A stretch of DNA of 44,103 bases from Clostridia bacterium. GTDB taxonomy: Bacteria > Bacillota > Clostridia > Oscillospirales > CAG-272. Both the position numbers and the translations under genes were made by a program. The number at the start of each line of letters is the position of its first letter. Position 1 is the stretch's first letter. Below the pieces are notes generated by a model, which saw nothing but the letters and a program-made list of their open reading frames with translations, ran no database searches and was not told the origin of the DNA. Below are positions 33,703-42,204 of the stretch, in pieces. Where the stretch lies: positions 1 through 44,103 of the forward strand of contig JAFVOQ010000053.1 in NCBI GenBank assembly GCA_017505785.1. The letters are read 5' to 3'.

Positions 33703-34677
33703 ATGGGATACAATCAGGAAAACTACAAGCGGGTGAGAGAGGAATACCGCACCAAGTATTTGCGTGCGTATGAGGAGGCAAATCGGCGCATGGCAGAGGT
33801 GCACGCCAAGTCCCCCGAAATTGCCGCCATTGACCGCGAGCTTTCCATGGCGGGGGCTGAGATCGCGCTTGCCGTGATCGGCACCGGAGAGGGGTATAGA
33901 GAAAAGCTTGCCGCCGCAGAGCAAAAGAATCTTGCCTTGCAGGAAAAACGCGGCAATTTGCTCCAAAAGCTGGGTTACCCCACTGATTATACCTTGCCGC
34001 CCTATGAATGCCCCAAATGCAAGGATTTTGGCTTTGTAGACACCAAAATGTGTGAGTGTATGCGCCGTGAGCTGGTCATGGCTGCCTATGAATCCTCCGG
34101 GCTTGGTGAGCTGATGCGCACACAGTCCTTTGCCACATTTGATCTTTCCTTTTACAACGCGGAAAACGGTGACCGTTCCAGAATGCAATATAATCTTGAT
34201 TTCCTCAAAAGATACGCGGAAACGTTTGATATGCACGCGGAAAATTTGCTGTTTTTCGGTGCTACCGGGCTTGGGAAGACGCATCTTTCCACCTCAATTG
34301 CGCGCCGTGTGATCGAGCGCGGATACGATGTGTATTATACGGGCGCGATCAGCATGTTCTCGGATTTTGAGCACGCACGCTTTGGCAGCGGCGCAGAACG
34401 TGCCGCGGCAGAGCCCACACGGTATATTGACTGCGATCTTTTGATTCTTGACGATCTTGGTACTGAGGTGATCAATCAATTTACCACCTCATGTCTTTAC
34501 ATGATTTTAAATAACCGCATCAATTTAAAGCGGCCTACCATTATCAACACAAATTTAACCGGCAAAGAATTACAGGCAAAATATGCAGACCGTATTGCCA
34601 GCCGACTTTTTGGCGAATTTAAGCCGCTACAGTTTGTTGGTATTGATGTGCGTCGCCGTAAGCTGATGTCTAAATGA
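33703..34677 (+). CDS. DnaI/DnaC-type helicase loader ATPase
   Basis: A 324-residue AAA+ protein. A zinc-finger-like cysteine set (CPKCKDFGFVDTKMCEC, near 103-119) follows a helical N terminus. Walker A is GATGLGKTH (near 186-194) and Walker B LLILDDLG (near 246-253), with sensor/arginine motifs downstream (IASRLFGEF). It would load the replicative helicase, probably with the DnaD protein encoded next to it. A strong terminator follows 19 bp after the stop. Confidence 0.92.
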   Translation: MGYNQENYKRVREEYRTKYLRAYEEANRRMAEVHAKSPEIAAIDRELSMAGAEIALAVIGTGEGYREKLAAAEQKNLALQEKRGNLLQKLGYPTDYTLPPYECPKCKDFGFVDTKMCECMRRELVMAAYESSGLGELMRTQSFATFDLSFYNAENGDRSRMQYNLDFLKRYAETFDMHAENLLFFGATGLGKTHLSTSIARRVIERGYDVYYTGAISMFSDFEHARFGSGAERAAAEPTRYIDCDLLILDDLGTEVINQFTTSCLYMILNNRINLKRPTIINTNLTGKELQAKYADRIASRLFGEFKPLQFVGIDVRRRKLMSK

Positions 34678-34695
34678 TTGTGATTCGCATTGTAT

Positions 34696-34742
34696 AAAAA
34701 TCACGGGATACGCCAAAAATAAGCGTATCCCGTGATTTTTTT
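34696..34742 (+). terminator. Terminator of rex-dnaD-loader operon
   Basis: A 17-bp perfect stem (AAAATCACGGGATACGC with its complement at 34723-34739), 9-base loop, then a T run. Confidence 0.93.
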
Positions 34743-34758
34743 GAAAGGCGGAAGGATT

Positions 34759-35205
34759 ATGCAAGCAACCAAGGATATGATCACCGAGGAGAGCTTTCTC
34801 GGCGCGATCTATAAGGGTGCCAAAATGGGTGCCGATTCGATCATCAATCTCTTGCCCAAGGTAAAGGACGATGCATTGCGCAGTGCGATGACAATGCAGC
34901 TTGACGGCTATGAGAAATATGCCGCACGCGCTGCCAAGGAGCTTAAGCGCCGCGACGTGGAACCAAAGGAGGATAACGTTATGGTACGCATGTCGGCAAA
35001 GGTCGGCATGGCGATCAATACCATGATCTCCTCTGATACGGGTCATATCGCGGAGATCATGATCGGCGGTTCCAATATGGGTATTACCGATATGACCAAG
35101 CTCGTTAACAACTACGATACGCTTGACAGTGAGGCAGTGCGTCTTGCGCGCGAGATCATCACGTTTGAGCAGCATAATATTGAGATCCTCAAGCGGTATC
35201 TCTAA
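34759..35205 (+). CDS. All-helical protein, possibly ferritin-like
   Basis: A 148-residue soluble protein, almost all predicted helix, with a pattern suggesting a four-helix bundle (GAIYKGAKMGADSIINLLPKV, then MQLDGYEKYAARAAKEL, IAEIMIGGSNMGITDM, and FEQHNIEILKRYL). The overall look resembles DUF2383/ferritin-like proteins, but I cannot identify a clear set of metal ligands. ATG 34759 follows GGCGGAAGG. It lies between a terminator and a structured repeat, so it is probably a single-gene unit. Confidence 0.65.
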   Translation: MQATKDMITEESFLGAIYKGAKMGADSIINLLPKVKDDALRSAMTMQLDGYEKYAARAAKELKRRDVEPKEDNVMVRMSAKVGMAINTMISSDTGHIAEIMIGGSNMGITDMTKLVNNYDTLDSEAVRLAREIITFEQHNIEILKRYL

Positions 35206-35694
35206 GGGCTGCTTCATTAGCGCAGACCAAAAGCACACAATAATAGCAAAAACCGCCTTTTCTATCATCAAAAATGGTAGAGAAAGCGGTTTTTATGTAG
35301 AAATTCTAACGAATTTCATTTTAATGTGTGCTTTTTAATCGCGTTCTCGGCACTCGACGTATCATATATGCTTAGGCAAGAGTGAATAATCCGAACTTGC
35401 CCTAAAGCCTTGCTTTTTCGCGCCTTCGGAGCTTGTCACTCTTGCAAAGTCCACACTTGGCGGCGAGTGCCAAGCACCAAAATCATCAAAAAATCAAGGC
35501 TTGAGGGTTCCTTGAAGTTTTGAGAAAGCAAATATTTGTAGATGCAAGGGAAATATTTACAGTAATATGTGAATATTACAAGAAAATTTCCTGATGCAGA
35601 TGCAGATATTTGCTTCTCAAAACCGAGTTCGGATTATTCCCTCTTGCCTACTGTGCCGAGATCACGCTTTCTGCATCTAATGACTATCAGCCCT
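35206..35694. repeat. Structured foldback element, copy B, split by a MITE
   Basis: Outer ends GGGCTG..TCATTAG and CTAATGA..CAGCCC match copy A at 28202. All three stems of copy A are kept with compensating changes (AAAAGCACACA/TGTGTGCTTTTT; CTATC/GGTAG; CTCGGCAC/GTGCCGAG). The loop of the third stem is interrupted by the MITE at 35375-35648. The element begins directly after the stop of the 34759 gene, and its inner hairpin with T run would serve as terminator. Confidence 0.82.
35375..35648. mobile_element. MITE-like element, copy 2 (274 bp, inverted)
   Basis: The reverse complement of 24342-24614, with the same terminal GGCAAGAG / CTCTTGCC ends. The flanks read CTTA-element-TACTG, consistent with TA duplication. 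It carries no gene. It was inserted into foldback element B, so it is younger than that element. Confidence 0.85.
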
Positions 35695-35699
35695 GTTGT

Positions 35700-37574
35700 T
35701 TAAATTTTCTTAATGAGATTTTGCGCGATCAGATCCTCGGTGGATTGATAGTCGGCAAGGTACTTTTGTGCGGTGAATTTGGGGTTCTTAACGAGCTCTG
35801 TCTTCTCGGCGAGCATCTCGATCAATTCAAGACCCCATTTCACACTGCGCTTAGAGGTCAGGCGCAGACGGCAAGGTACGGTTTCGTATTTCTTTGCCGA
35901 GCCAACGTCTGCAATGTTGTATTTGGATTCTTCAAGCTCGGCGGGGTTGAGCGCGAGGAACAGGCAAAGCGTTTTGCCGCGAATGGCAAACTTGGCAAGC
36001 TGTGTGCGACCCGACTTGAAGGACTCGTAGCTCCAGCTTACACGTGCATTGACCTTCTTGTAGGAAAGCAGAGCGTTCTTCAAAATCTCATAGCGCTCCT
36101 GAACGTCGGCAGGTGCTTGGATCATACGGGCGGTGAAGGATTTCTTATAGGTGGAATACACAATGTTTCCGGTAGCATCGGTTTCAGCGATCACCAGCTT
36201 TTCAGCACCGGAGCTATCCTCTACCATGGTGTTTACAATGGTGCCGGGAGCTTCCTCAGCAACAGGAGCTTCCTCAGCAACAGGAGCTTCTTCTACAACG
36301 GGAGCTTCCTCGGCAACGGGAGCTTCTTCCACAACGGGAGCTTCCTCCGCAACGGGAGCTTCCTCGGCAACGGGAGCTTCTTCTACAACGGGAGCTTCCT
36401 CAGCAACAGGAGCTTCTTCTACAACGGGAGCTTCCTCAGCAACGGGAGCTTCCTCCACAACGGGAGCTTCCTCAGCAACGGGAGCTTCCTCCACAACAGG
36501 AGCTTCCTCGGCAACGGGCGCTTCTTCAACAACAGGAGTTTTCTCCACAACAGGAGCTGCTACTGCGGGCTTCTTCTTGGCGTTGGCCTTTGCAGCCTTT
36601 GCAGCTGCTTCCTTTTTCTTTTGCTTAGAGAGGGTGGCGATGCATACGATAATAGAGATCAGCAGCACGCCTGCAGCGGCGCAAAGGAACATAAACTGTC
36701 TATCGGTAACATAGCCGATATAGGGGAGAATGGGGAGAATTGCGTAGTGCTTCATTCTTGCTTTGTATTTTGCGGTCTTAACGATCGTAACGATCAAAAG
36801 TACTGCTGCAATGGCAAACAAAACGCCTACAACGATCCAGCTGCCGTATGCGATTTTTACAACGCCGAGTGTGCCGTTTTCAAGATTTGTAACATATTTG
36901 CTGCTGTTAAGATTACCGATGTAGAATTTGCCCTCGGTAGCATTTACCACAACGGGCGTTTCCTCTGTCATAGTCCAACCGCAATATACCCGAACGGTGT
37001 TGCCCGTATAAGCCACAGCGTTTTCGGCAGCGCCGTCGTTACCGACAACAGTGCCCGCGTATGCAGCATAAATACCGCCTGCAATTTCAGGTGTTCCCGA
37101 AAGGTAGATCTTACCGGTAGCAAGGTTTTGAATGGCATAGGTGTCATTAGAAACAATGCGGCCGCCGTTGATCTTCAAGCTACCGCCCTGCATGACAACG
37201 GGGGATTTCTGCGTTACGCCGTTGCTTGTTGCTATTCCTGCGTTGACTTTGTCGGTGGTGTTTGTAATCGTTACAACGCCGGTGGAAAACGTAAGCGGAG
37301 ATTTGGTATAAACGTAATAGCCGTTGGTATCAAGCGTATAGGTTCCACCCATTTCCAAGCTTTCTTCAACGGTGACAGTGCAGAGCAATTTCAGCGTCGT
37401 CCCCTCGTTTTGCTGTGCCTTGGTTACTGCTTGTGCAAGGGTATCGTATTGAAACTTTTCTTCACCCACGGTAACCTCTGCTACTGCGGTTGCGGCAGAA
37501 GCCGAAACGCCAAGCAAGGCAAGCATGGTGAGAACCATACACAGAGTCAGAAAACATACAAGAAGCTTTTTCAT
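35700..37574 (-). CDS. Membrane protein with 16 six-residue repeats
   Basis: A 624-residue protein. In order: signal peptide (1-~27), an extracellular beta-rich domain (~28-240), a membrane segment (~245-268), a second (~295-317), an Ala/Lys linker, sixteen V[AV]EEAP hexapeptides (~345-442), and a conserved-looking C-terminal domain (~470-624, with SWSYESFKSGRTQLAKFAIRG and LCLFLALNPAEL motifs). I do not recognise a named family. The acidic proline repeat probably acts as a spacer. ATG 37574 follows AGGAGGATATCACCAA; the open frame upstream is ignored. No partner gene is evident. Confidence 0.82.
   Translation of the reverse strand: MKKLLVCFLTLCMVLTMLALLGVSASAATAVAEVTVGEEKFQYDTLAQAVTKAQQNEGTTLKLLCTVTVEESLEMGGTYTLDTNGYYVYTKSPLTFSTGVVTITNTTDKVNAGIATSNGVTQKSPVVMQGGSLKINGGRIVSNDTYAIQNLATGKIYLSGTPEIAGGIYAAYAGTVVGNDGAAENAVAYTGNTVRVYCGWTMTEETPVVVNATEGKFYIGNLNSSKYVTNLENGTLGVVKIAYGSWIVVGVLFAIAAVLLIVTIVKTAKYKARMKHYAILPILPYIGYVTDRQFMFLCAAAGVLLISIIVCIATLSKQKKKEAAAKAAKANAKKKPAVAAPVVEKTPVVEEAPVAEEAPVVEEAPVAEEAPVVEEAPVAEEAPVVEEAPVAEEAPVVEEAPVAEEAPVAEEAPVVEEAPVAEEAPVVEEAPVAEEAPVAEEAPGTIVNTMVEDSSGAEKLVIAETDATGNIVYSTYKKSFTARMIQAPADVQERYEILKNALLSYKKVNARVSWSYESFKSGRTQLAKFAIRGKTLCLFLALNPAELEESKYNIADVGSAKKYETVPCRLRLTSKRSVKWGLELIEMLAEKTELVKNPKFTAQKYLADYQSTEDLIAQNLIKKI
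36247..36540. repeat. 18-bp tandem repeat coding EEAPV[AV]
   Basis: Sixteen 18-bp units within the 35700-37574 gene, alternating mainly VVEEAP and VAEEAP. Silent base differences between units suggest an older array with later expansions. Copy number may vary between strains. Confidence 0.9.
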
Positions 37575-37933
37575 TTGGTGATATCCTCCTAAATGTAAAA
37601 TTAACCACTTAAATGTCAAAAGCTGCTCGATTTCATCGATATTTCACACCGTTTGCAGCTTTTTTCATTATTAGTTAATTTATTATAACATGCTTCTTTT
37701 GAAATTGGAAGAGGTTTTTGTAAAAAATATGAAGAAAATCCTTGTTTTCGGTGAAAAAAAGCTCCTTTTTACTGCGTGAAATGCATATTTTTGTTGACGA
37801 AATCAAAAAAGCATTCATTTTCCAAAAAACAGAAATACGTCACCAACGGTAGCTTGTTTTTCGCTTTTTTGATATATTTAGGCAAAAGAATCCCCCACAA
37901 CGCTATCGAATTGCAGCGCGTGGGGGATATGCA
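37575..37933. other. Intergenic, AT-rich, no gene seen
   Basis: No gene is supported. TATAAT on the minus strand at 37687-37682 is a possible -10 for the repeat protein, but its -35 is weak. An AAGCTGC..GCAGCTTTT inverted repeat lies at 37619-37666. The right part reads as a possible terminator for neither gene. Confidence 0.4.
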
Positions 37934-38413
37934 TTATTTGGAGAATCCGTGAATAAAACCGTTCGTGTCTGCCGAACAGATGTCGCCGCCGATCACGCGC
38001 CCGCGGTATACCAATAGGTTGGCAAAAACTGTGCCTTCAAAGCCGGTATAATTGGTAACGGTGTAGGTGTATCGCTCTACGGTGCGAGAAGCATAGCTTG
38101 AAAGATCCAGCCCCTGCCTTCTTTGCAATTCGTTGTAGGATGCAAAAACCTTATCAAACTCGGCGGGAACGGTCACGGTGGTGCTTTCAACGGGGGTGGC
38201 ATCCACCTCCCAGCCAAATTGCCCGAGAAACGCTATGCGATCTTCATTCGTTTTGATCTTATCATAGGAGATCGTTTGTGCTTCACTCTCTGCCTGTGCA
38301 GAAACGGGTTGCAGCTCCGGTACAAATGCAATGAGCGCGATCAGCGTTGCCAGTGAAAGACAAACCACACCAAAAAAACGTATCGTGCCCGCGCGCATCG
38401 AATAGATAAACAT
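37934..38413 (-). CDS. DUF4830-type exported protein
   Basis: A 159-residue protein with an N-terminal membrane anchor or signal (FFGVVCLSLATLIALIAFVP) and a C-terminal region that fits DUF4830: KTNEDRIAFLGQFGWEV, VPAEFDKVFASYNELQRRQGLDLSSY and YRGRVIGGDICS..GFIHGF. The function is unknown; members occur widely in Clostridia. ATG 38413 follows AAGGAGG at 8 bp. Confidence 0.82.
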   Translation of the reverse strand: MFIYSMRAGTIRFFGVVCLSLATLIALIAFVPELQPVSAQAESEAQTISYDKIKTNEDRIAFLGQFGWEVDATPVESTTVTVPAEFDKVFASYNELQRRQGLDLSSYASRTVERYTYTVTNYTGFEGTVFANLLVYRGRVIGGDICSADTNGFIHGFSK

Positions 38414-38518
38414 ATCGTATGCCTCCTTACCGTATATTCGTATCCGTTACACTATATGTTGGGAGCTTTGAAAATATGACCTGCAAGGAAAGATTTGTGT
38501 CAAGACGGGCACACAATA

Positions 38519-39076
38519 TTATTTTGATATTTCAGCATTGCTGCCGGTTGCTCTTGCTTTTTTATGTATCACGATCTCTGCAATTAAGGGAATTAAAATA
38601 AACTGGAGCACGATGCCCGGGATCGCATCTAAAAATGCACCGGTGAGGAAAGCTGCAAATCCAAAGGGCTTGCCCGCTACACCCAACAGAATTGCCTTTG
38701 AGATTCCCCATACGATTCGCCCCGCTATCATAGAGCAAACAAGGCAGAAAAAGAGATATGCTCTTGAATAGCTTTTGCGGCGACAATACAGCATACCGAT
38801 TACAAAGCCGTACGTGGCAAGCTCCAACGCCATCCATATAGCATTTGGATAAAGCGGCGGCATGCCGAAGGAAACCGATCGCAAAAACGGCAAAATGCCG
38901 CCCACAGACAAGCCGTATTTCCAGCCGCATAGCAAGCCGCACAGCATCACAGGTAGGTGCATTGGCAAAAGGGAATCACCAATTTCCTTGATCTGCCCCA
39001 CGAAAAACGGCAGCACCATGCCCAAAGCCAAAAGCATCGCGGATAAAACGAGTTTTTGTATATACTCTCTTTTCAT
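38519..39076 (-). CDS. ECF transporter S component
   Basis: A 185-residue protein with about six membrane helices, resembling substrate-binding S components of energy-coupling factor vitamin importers. The segment LPMHLPVMLCGLLCGWKYG matches the conserved helix-2 region. The substrate is not identifiable: there is no riboswitch upstream and no vitamin gene nearby, and the shared EcfAA'T module is not in the window. I chose ATG 39076 (weak GAGG upstream) because the longer frame to 39343 crosses a REP-like repeat. Confidence 0.78.
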   Translation of the reverse strand: MKREYIQKLVLSAMLLALGMVLPFFVGQIKEIGDSLLPMHLPVMLCGLLCGWKYGLSVGGILPFLRSVSFGMPPLYPNAIWMALELATYGFVIGMLYCRRKSYSRAYLFFCLVCSMIAGRIVWGISKAILLGVAGKPFGFAAFLTGAFLDAIPGIVLQFILIPLIAEIVIHKKARATGSNAEISK

Positions 39077-39165
39077 AAAAACCTCATAAATACATCGATC
39101 ATTCAAATTTGCAAAGTTTATCATAAATGTATGGTTATTATAGCGTAAAATTCTCAAAAAGTAAA

Positions 39166-39189
39166 GTAGGGGAGGGGTTTCCCCTCCCG
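39166..39189 (+). repeat. REP-like G-rich palindrome
   Basis: GTAGGGGAGGGG-TTT-CCCCTCCCG, a near-perfect palindrome upstream of the ECF gene. Same type as 12049 and 21831. From here to 39440 there is no supported gene, only hairpin-rich spacer (for example the GGATCC- and TTCGTCC-containing inverted repeat near 39285-39380). Confidence 0.72.
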
Positions 39190-39440
39190 AGAAAAATTCC
39201 AAAAAGTGGGAGGCGAGGCGCCTTTGGCGTGAATCCTTCGCCGAGCCGCTTTGCAGATTCCGCCACGGCTTCGCCTTGCGCTTTTTCGTCCGTGTCATCC
39301 TGAGCGTAGCCGAAATCGGAGTAAAGCGAGGATCCAACGCCACAAAGTGGTGTTTGGGATCTCGGACGAAAAAGTTCGACTCACGAATCGCTCTGCGATT
39401 TTCGTTCGCTCAGAATGATAAGAAACGGCTTTCGGTTCGA

Positions 39441-39543
39441 ATGCGAACCTAATTCTGCGTTGCTTCGCTCGCGGAGCGAGTTTTGAAGCCACGAGTGCCT
39501 CAGCCAAACAGAAAAGCCACCCGAGTGGGTGGCTTGCTGTTTG
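39441..39543 (+). repeat. Island repeat module A (3' part) with terminator-like hairpin
   Basis: CGAATGCGAACCTAATTCTG, hairpins on CGCTTCGCTCGC, then GAGTGCCTCAGCCAA, closely matching 43130-43200. It is followed by the stem AAGCCACCC-GAGT-GGGTGGCTT. This is the left edge of the tRNA-Gln island. Confidence 0.75.
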
Positions 39544-39573
39544 TGTTTGGTGACCGTTTTGGATGACATTATA

Positions 39574-39603
39574 TTGACTTTTCATACAAATAAATACTAT
39601 AAT
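39574..39603 (+). promoter_or_regulatory. Promoter of the 39635 gene
   Basis: TTGACT at 39574-39579, 18-bp spacer, TATAAT at 39598-39603. It begins directly after the repeat module. Confidence 0.75.
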
Positions 39604-39634
39604 AATATCATGAGCCATATTCTTGGAGGAATGT

Positions 39635-40183
39635 ATGAATTACAAAAAACTAAAAGAGCAAAGCAAAATTATTTTAAAAGATAGAAAAATTAATATCGGA
39701 CTGTTAATTATGTGGTTGCTCGGATTTTTCGTCATTTTGTGTGGAACCTTGAAAACAAAAAACATTTATGGGAGCTTCGTTTTGTTGATTCTCTTTCTGT
39801 TAATTTTGTTTTTCATAAAATGTATCAAAAGCAACAATCTTTTGTTGAATCAAATCTTGAGTATTGAAAAGAACAATGCGTTGAACAAAACTTATCAAGC
39901 TGAATTGTATTATCCAAAGGTAATTATTCAAAAAATCCCCGAAATCCGTTCTCATGCTTCGCTGTCTCCAACATATTATGCCATTAAAATAGTGGACAAC
40001 AAGAACAAATATTATTATTTTTTGGAGGAACCCTTACATCACGATAACAGGAGTATAGATAATATCATAAAAAAGTTCAAGAAAAAAATTCATATCGAGT
40101 GTTATGAAAACACCTCCATTGTTAAAACAATAGAAGGTAATCCTTTTTTCATACATATCAGACATGGATTACTCTGTGAATAA
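39635..40183 (+). CDS. Small membrane protein, unknown (island gene 1)
   Basis: A 182-residue protein with two adjacent membrane helices near the N terminus (INIGLLIMWLLGFFVIL and FVLLILFLLILFFIKCI) and a soluble C-terminal part of ~110 residues. ATG 39635 follows TTGGAGGA. Codon use is far more AT-rich than in the conserved genes of the window, suggesting transfer. I recognise no family. It is the only plus-strand gene of the island. Confidence 0.75.
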   Translation: MNYKKLKEQSKIILKDRKINIGLLIMWLLGFFVILCGTLKTKNIYGSFVLLILFLLILFFIKCIKSNNLLLNQILSIEKNNALNKTYQAELYYPKVIIQKIPEIRSHASLSPTYYAIKIVDNKNKYYYFLEEPLHHDNRSIDNIIKKFKKKIHIECYENTSIVKTIEGNPFFIHIRHGLLCE

Positions 40184-40200
40184 GATAGTACTATTTATAC

Positions 40201-40447
40201 GGCACTAGGGTACTCGCCTTGCGGCGAGCATTCGCACGCTCTCCGCCTGGTGAGCAAGCTCCCCGATCTCCGAACGGCGAATGCGAACCTAACTCCACAA
40301 CGCTTCGCGTTGCGTAGCAACGTTTCGAAGCGTTAGTGCCCCAGCCAACGAACAAACAAGCCACCCGATTGGGTGGCTTGTTCGTTGTATAAAGGCTACA
40401 AAAAAGATATTTTTTGCGTTTCGCAATAAGGATTCGAACTCAAACGG
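40201..40447. repeat. Island repeat module B
   Basis: Starts GGCACTAGGG, contains several hairpins (CTCGCCTTGCGGCGAG; ATTCGC..GCGAAT; ACGCTTCG..CGAAGCGT), then AGTGCCCCAGCCAACG (40335-40350) and the terminator-like stem AAGCCACCC-GATT-GGGTGGCTT. Bases 40344-40447 are identical to 41664-41767. The end (GGATTCGAACTCAAACGG) runs into the stop codon of the next gene. Confidence 0.8.
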
Positions 40448-40757
40448 TTTTCGATGACAAGCGACGGCTGAAGAATACAATAGCGATGGCACCCAAGATA
40501 TATGTTGGAAATGATACCCAAAAAACGATCTCCCATATTTCACAAATTCTATAGATCAATTCACTTGTTTCTTTAATTACGCCGTGATTGGAAAGAAAAT
40601 ACCGATCTGCTTCAATATAGTCCGCACTGCCACCGACAACTCGGATGAATACCAAAAAGCCAACAACAACAAGCATTTCAATTCCTGTCCATATAGCCCA
40701 AAGGATATCAGATATACTCTTGTTTTTTATAAAATGGATAGTATTGGTATTATTCAC
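40440..40757 (-). CDS. Small membrane protein, unknown (island gene 2)
   Basis: A 105-residue protein with two membrane segments (ILWAIWTGIEMLVVVGFLVFI and the C-terminal FWVSFPTYILGAIAIVFF) and an NHGVIKETS segment between them. A GTG start at 40757 follows AAAGGCGG. The promoter TTTCCA-N17-TATGAT lies upstream. It shares layout and an NH-x-x-V-K-x-x-S motif with the 40926 gene, so the two may be distant relatives. Function unknown. Confidence 0.65.
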   Translation of the reverse strand: MNNTNTIHFIKNKSISDILWAIWTGIEMLVVVGFLVFIRVVGGSADYIEADRYFLSNHGVIKETSELIYRICEIWEIVFWVSFPTYILGAIAIVFFSRRLSSKTV

Positions 40758-40780
40758 AGCGCAACCGCCTTTCTGTGTTT

Positions 40781-40809
40781 ATCATATCACACCCTTGTGG
40801 GAATGGAAA
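40781..40809 (-). promoter_or_regulatory. Promoter of island gene 2
   Basis: Minus strand: TTTCCA (40809-40804), 17-bp spacer, TATGAT (40786-40781). Position relative to the gene matches the other island promoters. Confidence 0.55.
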
Positions 40810-40850
40810 GAATACCCACCTTAAAATGGTGCGAGTATTTTGTTTGTAAA

Positions 40851-40918
40851 GATGCTGCGAAAAAGATATTTTTTGAATTTTATTATTAGGATTTTAACTC
40901 AAACCGTTTTAGATGACT
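40851..40918. repeat. Decayed copy of the island module end
   Basis: AAAAAGATATTTTTT, ATTAGGATTTTAACTCAAAC and CGTTTTAGATGAC match the end of module B with scattered substitutions. It sits just after the stop of the 40926 gene, the same position module B takes for the 40440 gene. Confidence 0.65.
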
Positions 40919-40925
40919 TTGCATA

Positions 40926-41384
40926 TTATTGCTTACAATGCTGAATTCTTGTTATGATCAACAATAAAGTGGAAAAAATTAATGCTCCGCAAAACATAGT
41001 TAAATAGTCACAAACAACAAAATAAACGTACATACCAAAAGAAATTGTCTTCACGACGGTGTTGTGATTCACCAAACAATATAAGCCATCGCGATATTCA
41101 GGGTTGCCCCCTGCTAATAGTCCGCAAAATCCACTCATTATTGTCAGTAATATAGTAACCGTAAGACACCAAAGTAGAAGCTTATCGAAAAAGGAAGATG
41201 TAACAGCATCGGTTTTTTCCTTTTTTTGTTTCCGAATAATTGAAAAAAGTGTTTGAACGATAAGTGAGAAAAAAATGATAATAAGACAGTATGCCTTTAT
41301 ATCCCAAAAAATATTTACAAAAAGAGCTACAACATTAAATATCCAAGTGAAGAGAGAAAAAACATAGAGTGTTCTGCTTTTCAC
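40926..41384 (-). CDS. Small membrane protein, unknown (island gene 3)
   Basis: A 152-residue protein with four membrane segments and a charged loop (RKQKKEKTDAV). The GTG start at 41384 follows AAGGTGGTGA, one base from the ideal ribosome site; the open frame running up to 41618 crosses a repeat and is rejected. Its promoter, TTTACA-N17-TATAAT, is upstream. It shares the NH..VK..S segment with the 40440 gene. Strongly AT-rich. No family recognised. Confidence 0.7.
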   Translation of the reverse strand: MKSRTLYVFSLFTWIFNVVALFVNIFWDIKAYCLIIIFFSLIVQTLFSIIRKQKKEKTDAVTSSFFDKLLLWCLTVTILLTIMSGFCGLLAGGNPEYRDGLYCLVNHNTVVKTISFGMYVYFVVCDYLTMFCGALIFSTLLLIITRIQHCKQ

Positions 41385-41405
41385 TATATCACCACCTTCT
41401 GAAAT

Positions 41406-41434
41406 ATTATAGCATATCTTTACGAGAATGTAAA
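41406..41434 (-). promoter_or_regulatory. Promoter of island gene 3
   Basis: Minus strand: TTTACA (41434-41429), 17 bp, TATAAT (41411-41406). The -35 and surrounding bases match the promoter at 43010. Confidence 0.82.
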
Positions 41435-41443
41435 GAAAAATTC

Positions 41444-41767
41444 GGGCACTAGGACGGCGGCTTTGCCGCCTATTCGTCCACAAAACGCCTTGGTAATAGG
41501 ATTCGCCCCGCTTTCTACGGCGTTGCCGTAGACGCTTAAAGAATGCCTTGATGCCCTGCGGCATCATTTTGCAAAGCAAAAAGCGGTATTCTTTCCCACC
41601 GCCCCATATGCTGTACAATTTCCGCAGTTTCTACGGCGGTGGAGGTTCGAAGCCTGTGCCCCGGCCAACGAACAAACAAGCCACCCGATTGGGTGGCTTG
41701 TTCGTTGTATAAAGGCTACAAAAAAGATATTTTTTGCGTTTCGCAATAAGGATTCGAACTCAAACGG
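41444..41767. repeat. Island repeat module D
   Basis: Starts GGGCACTAGG like the 3' end of the tRNA-Gln gene, but the middle differs from modules B and F (hairpins on GGCGGCTTTGCCGCC and CTACGGCGTTGCCGTAG). It then has TGTGCCCCGGCCAACG and a 104-bp stretch identical to module B. Short open frames in it are not credible genes. Confidence 0.78.
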
Positions 41768-41815
41768 AGGGTTTTATGCATCTTTCGCGTTAATCATGGG
41801 ATGCGAAAAACTTTA

Positions 41816-42181
41816 TTAATCCATGGTATACTGAAGTGAATTTTCTTCACACCATATTTTTTCGAGTTCAGAAACAGTGCAACTGTAATAGTTCCACCAA
41901 TCGTTCTGCAATCCGAGGTGATCAATGAATGCATTAAAGCATAAGTTCGTGGTATTGAAATCACGAAGTAATTTTTTATCGTTTAAGGAAATGATATATG
42001 CTTGTTGAATTTTGGATTCATCGATTTGCAACAATGGAATATACCTTTTGTATGGATCGTTTTTTTGAGTGTTCAAAAGTGAGGCGTCGCAAATTTTATA
42101 TTCTTTCCTATCAAAACAAAAATAAAGCGGTTGATCGTCAAATTGCCGATACTTAAACAATTCGCTGATTTGTATTTTCAT
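41816..42181 (-). CDS. Small soluble protein, unknown (island gene 4)
   Basis: A 121-residue acidic, aromatic-rich protein without membrane segments (FDDQPLYFCFDRKEYKICD near the start, LGLQNDWWNYYSCTVSELEKIW near the end). There is a faint resemblance to UPF0158-type proteins, not enough to name it. ATG 42181 follows AAGGCGGTGAGG, and TTGAAA-N17-TATACT lies upstream. Size and context would suit an immunity-type protein, but no toxin is adjacent. Confidence 0.7.
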   Translation of the reverse strand: MKIQISELFKYRQFDDQPLYFCFDRKEYKICDASLLNTQKNDPYKRYIPLLQIDESKIQQAYIISLNDKKLLRDFNTTNLCFNAFIDHLGLQNDWWNYYSCTVSELEKIWCEENSLQYTMD

Positions 42182-42204
42182 ATCCTCACCGCCTTTCTGA
42201 GATT

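Noticed and set aside
36247..36540. CRISPR-like regular repeat
   Set aside because: Units are 18 bp, contiguous, without spacers, and encode a protein repeat.
35610..37592. A 660-codon plus-strand open frame antisense to the hexapeptide protein
   Set aside because: Its long GSFLSNRSF-type repeat is just the complement of the EEAPV array. The minus frame has a ribosome site, signal peptide and domain structure; this one has none.
41564..41746. Small protein frame within module D
   Set aside because: It matches a similar frame in module B only because the underlying 104-bp repeat is identical. It includes terminator stems and has no ribosome site.
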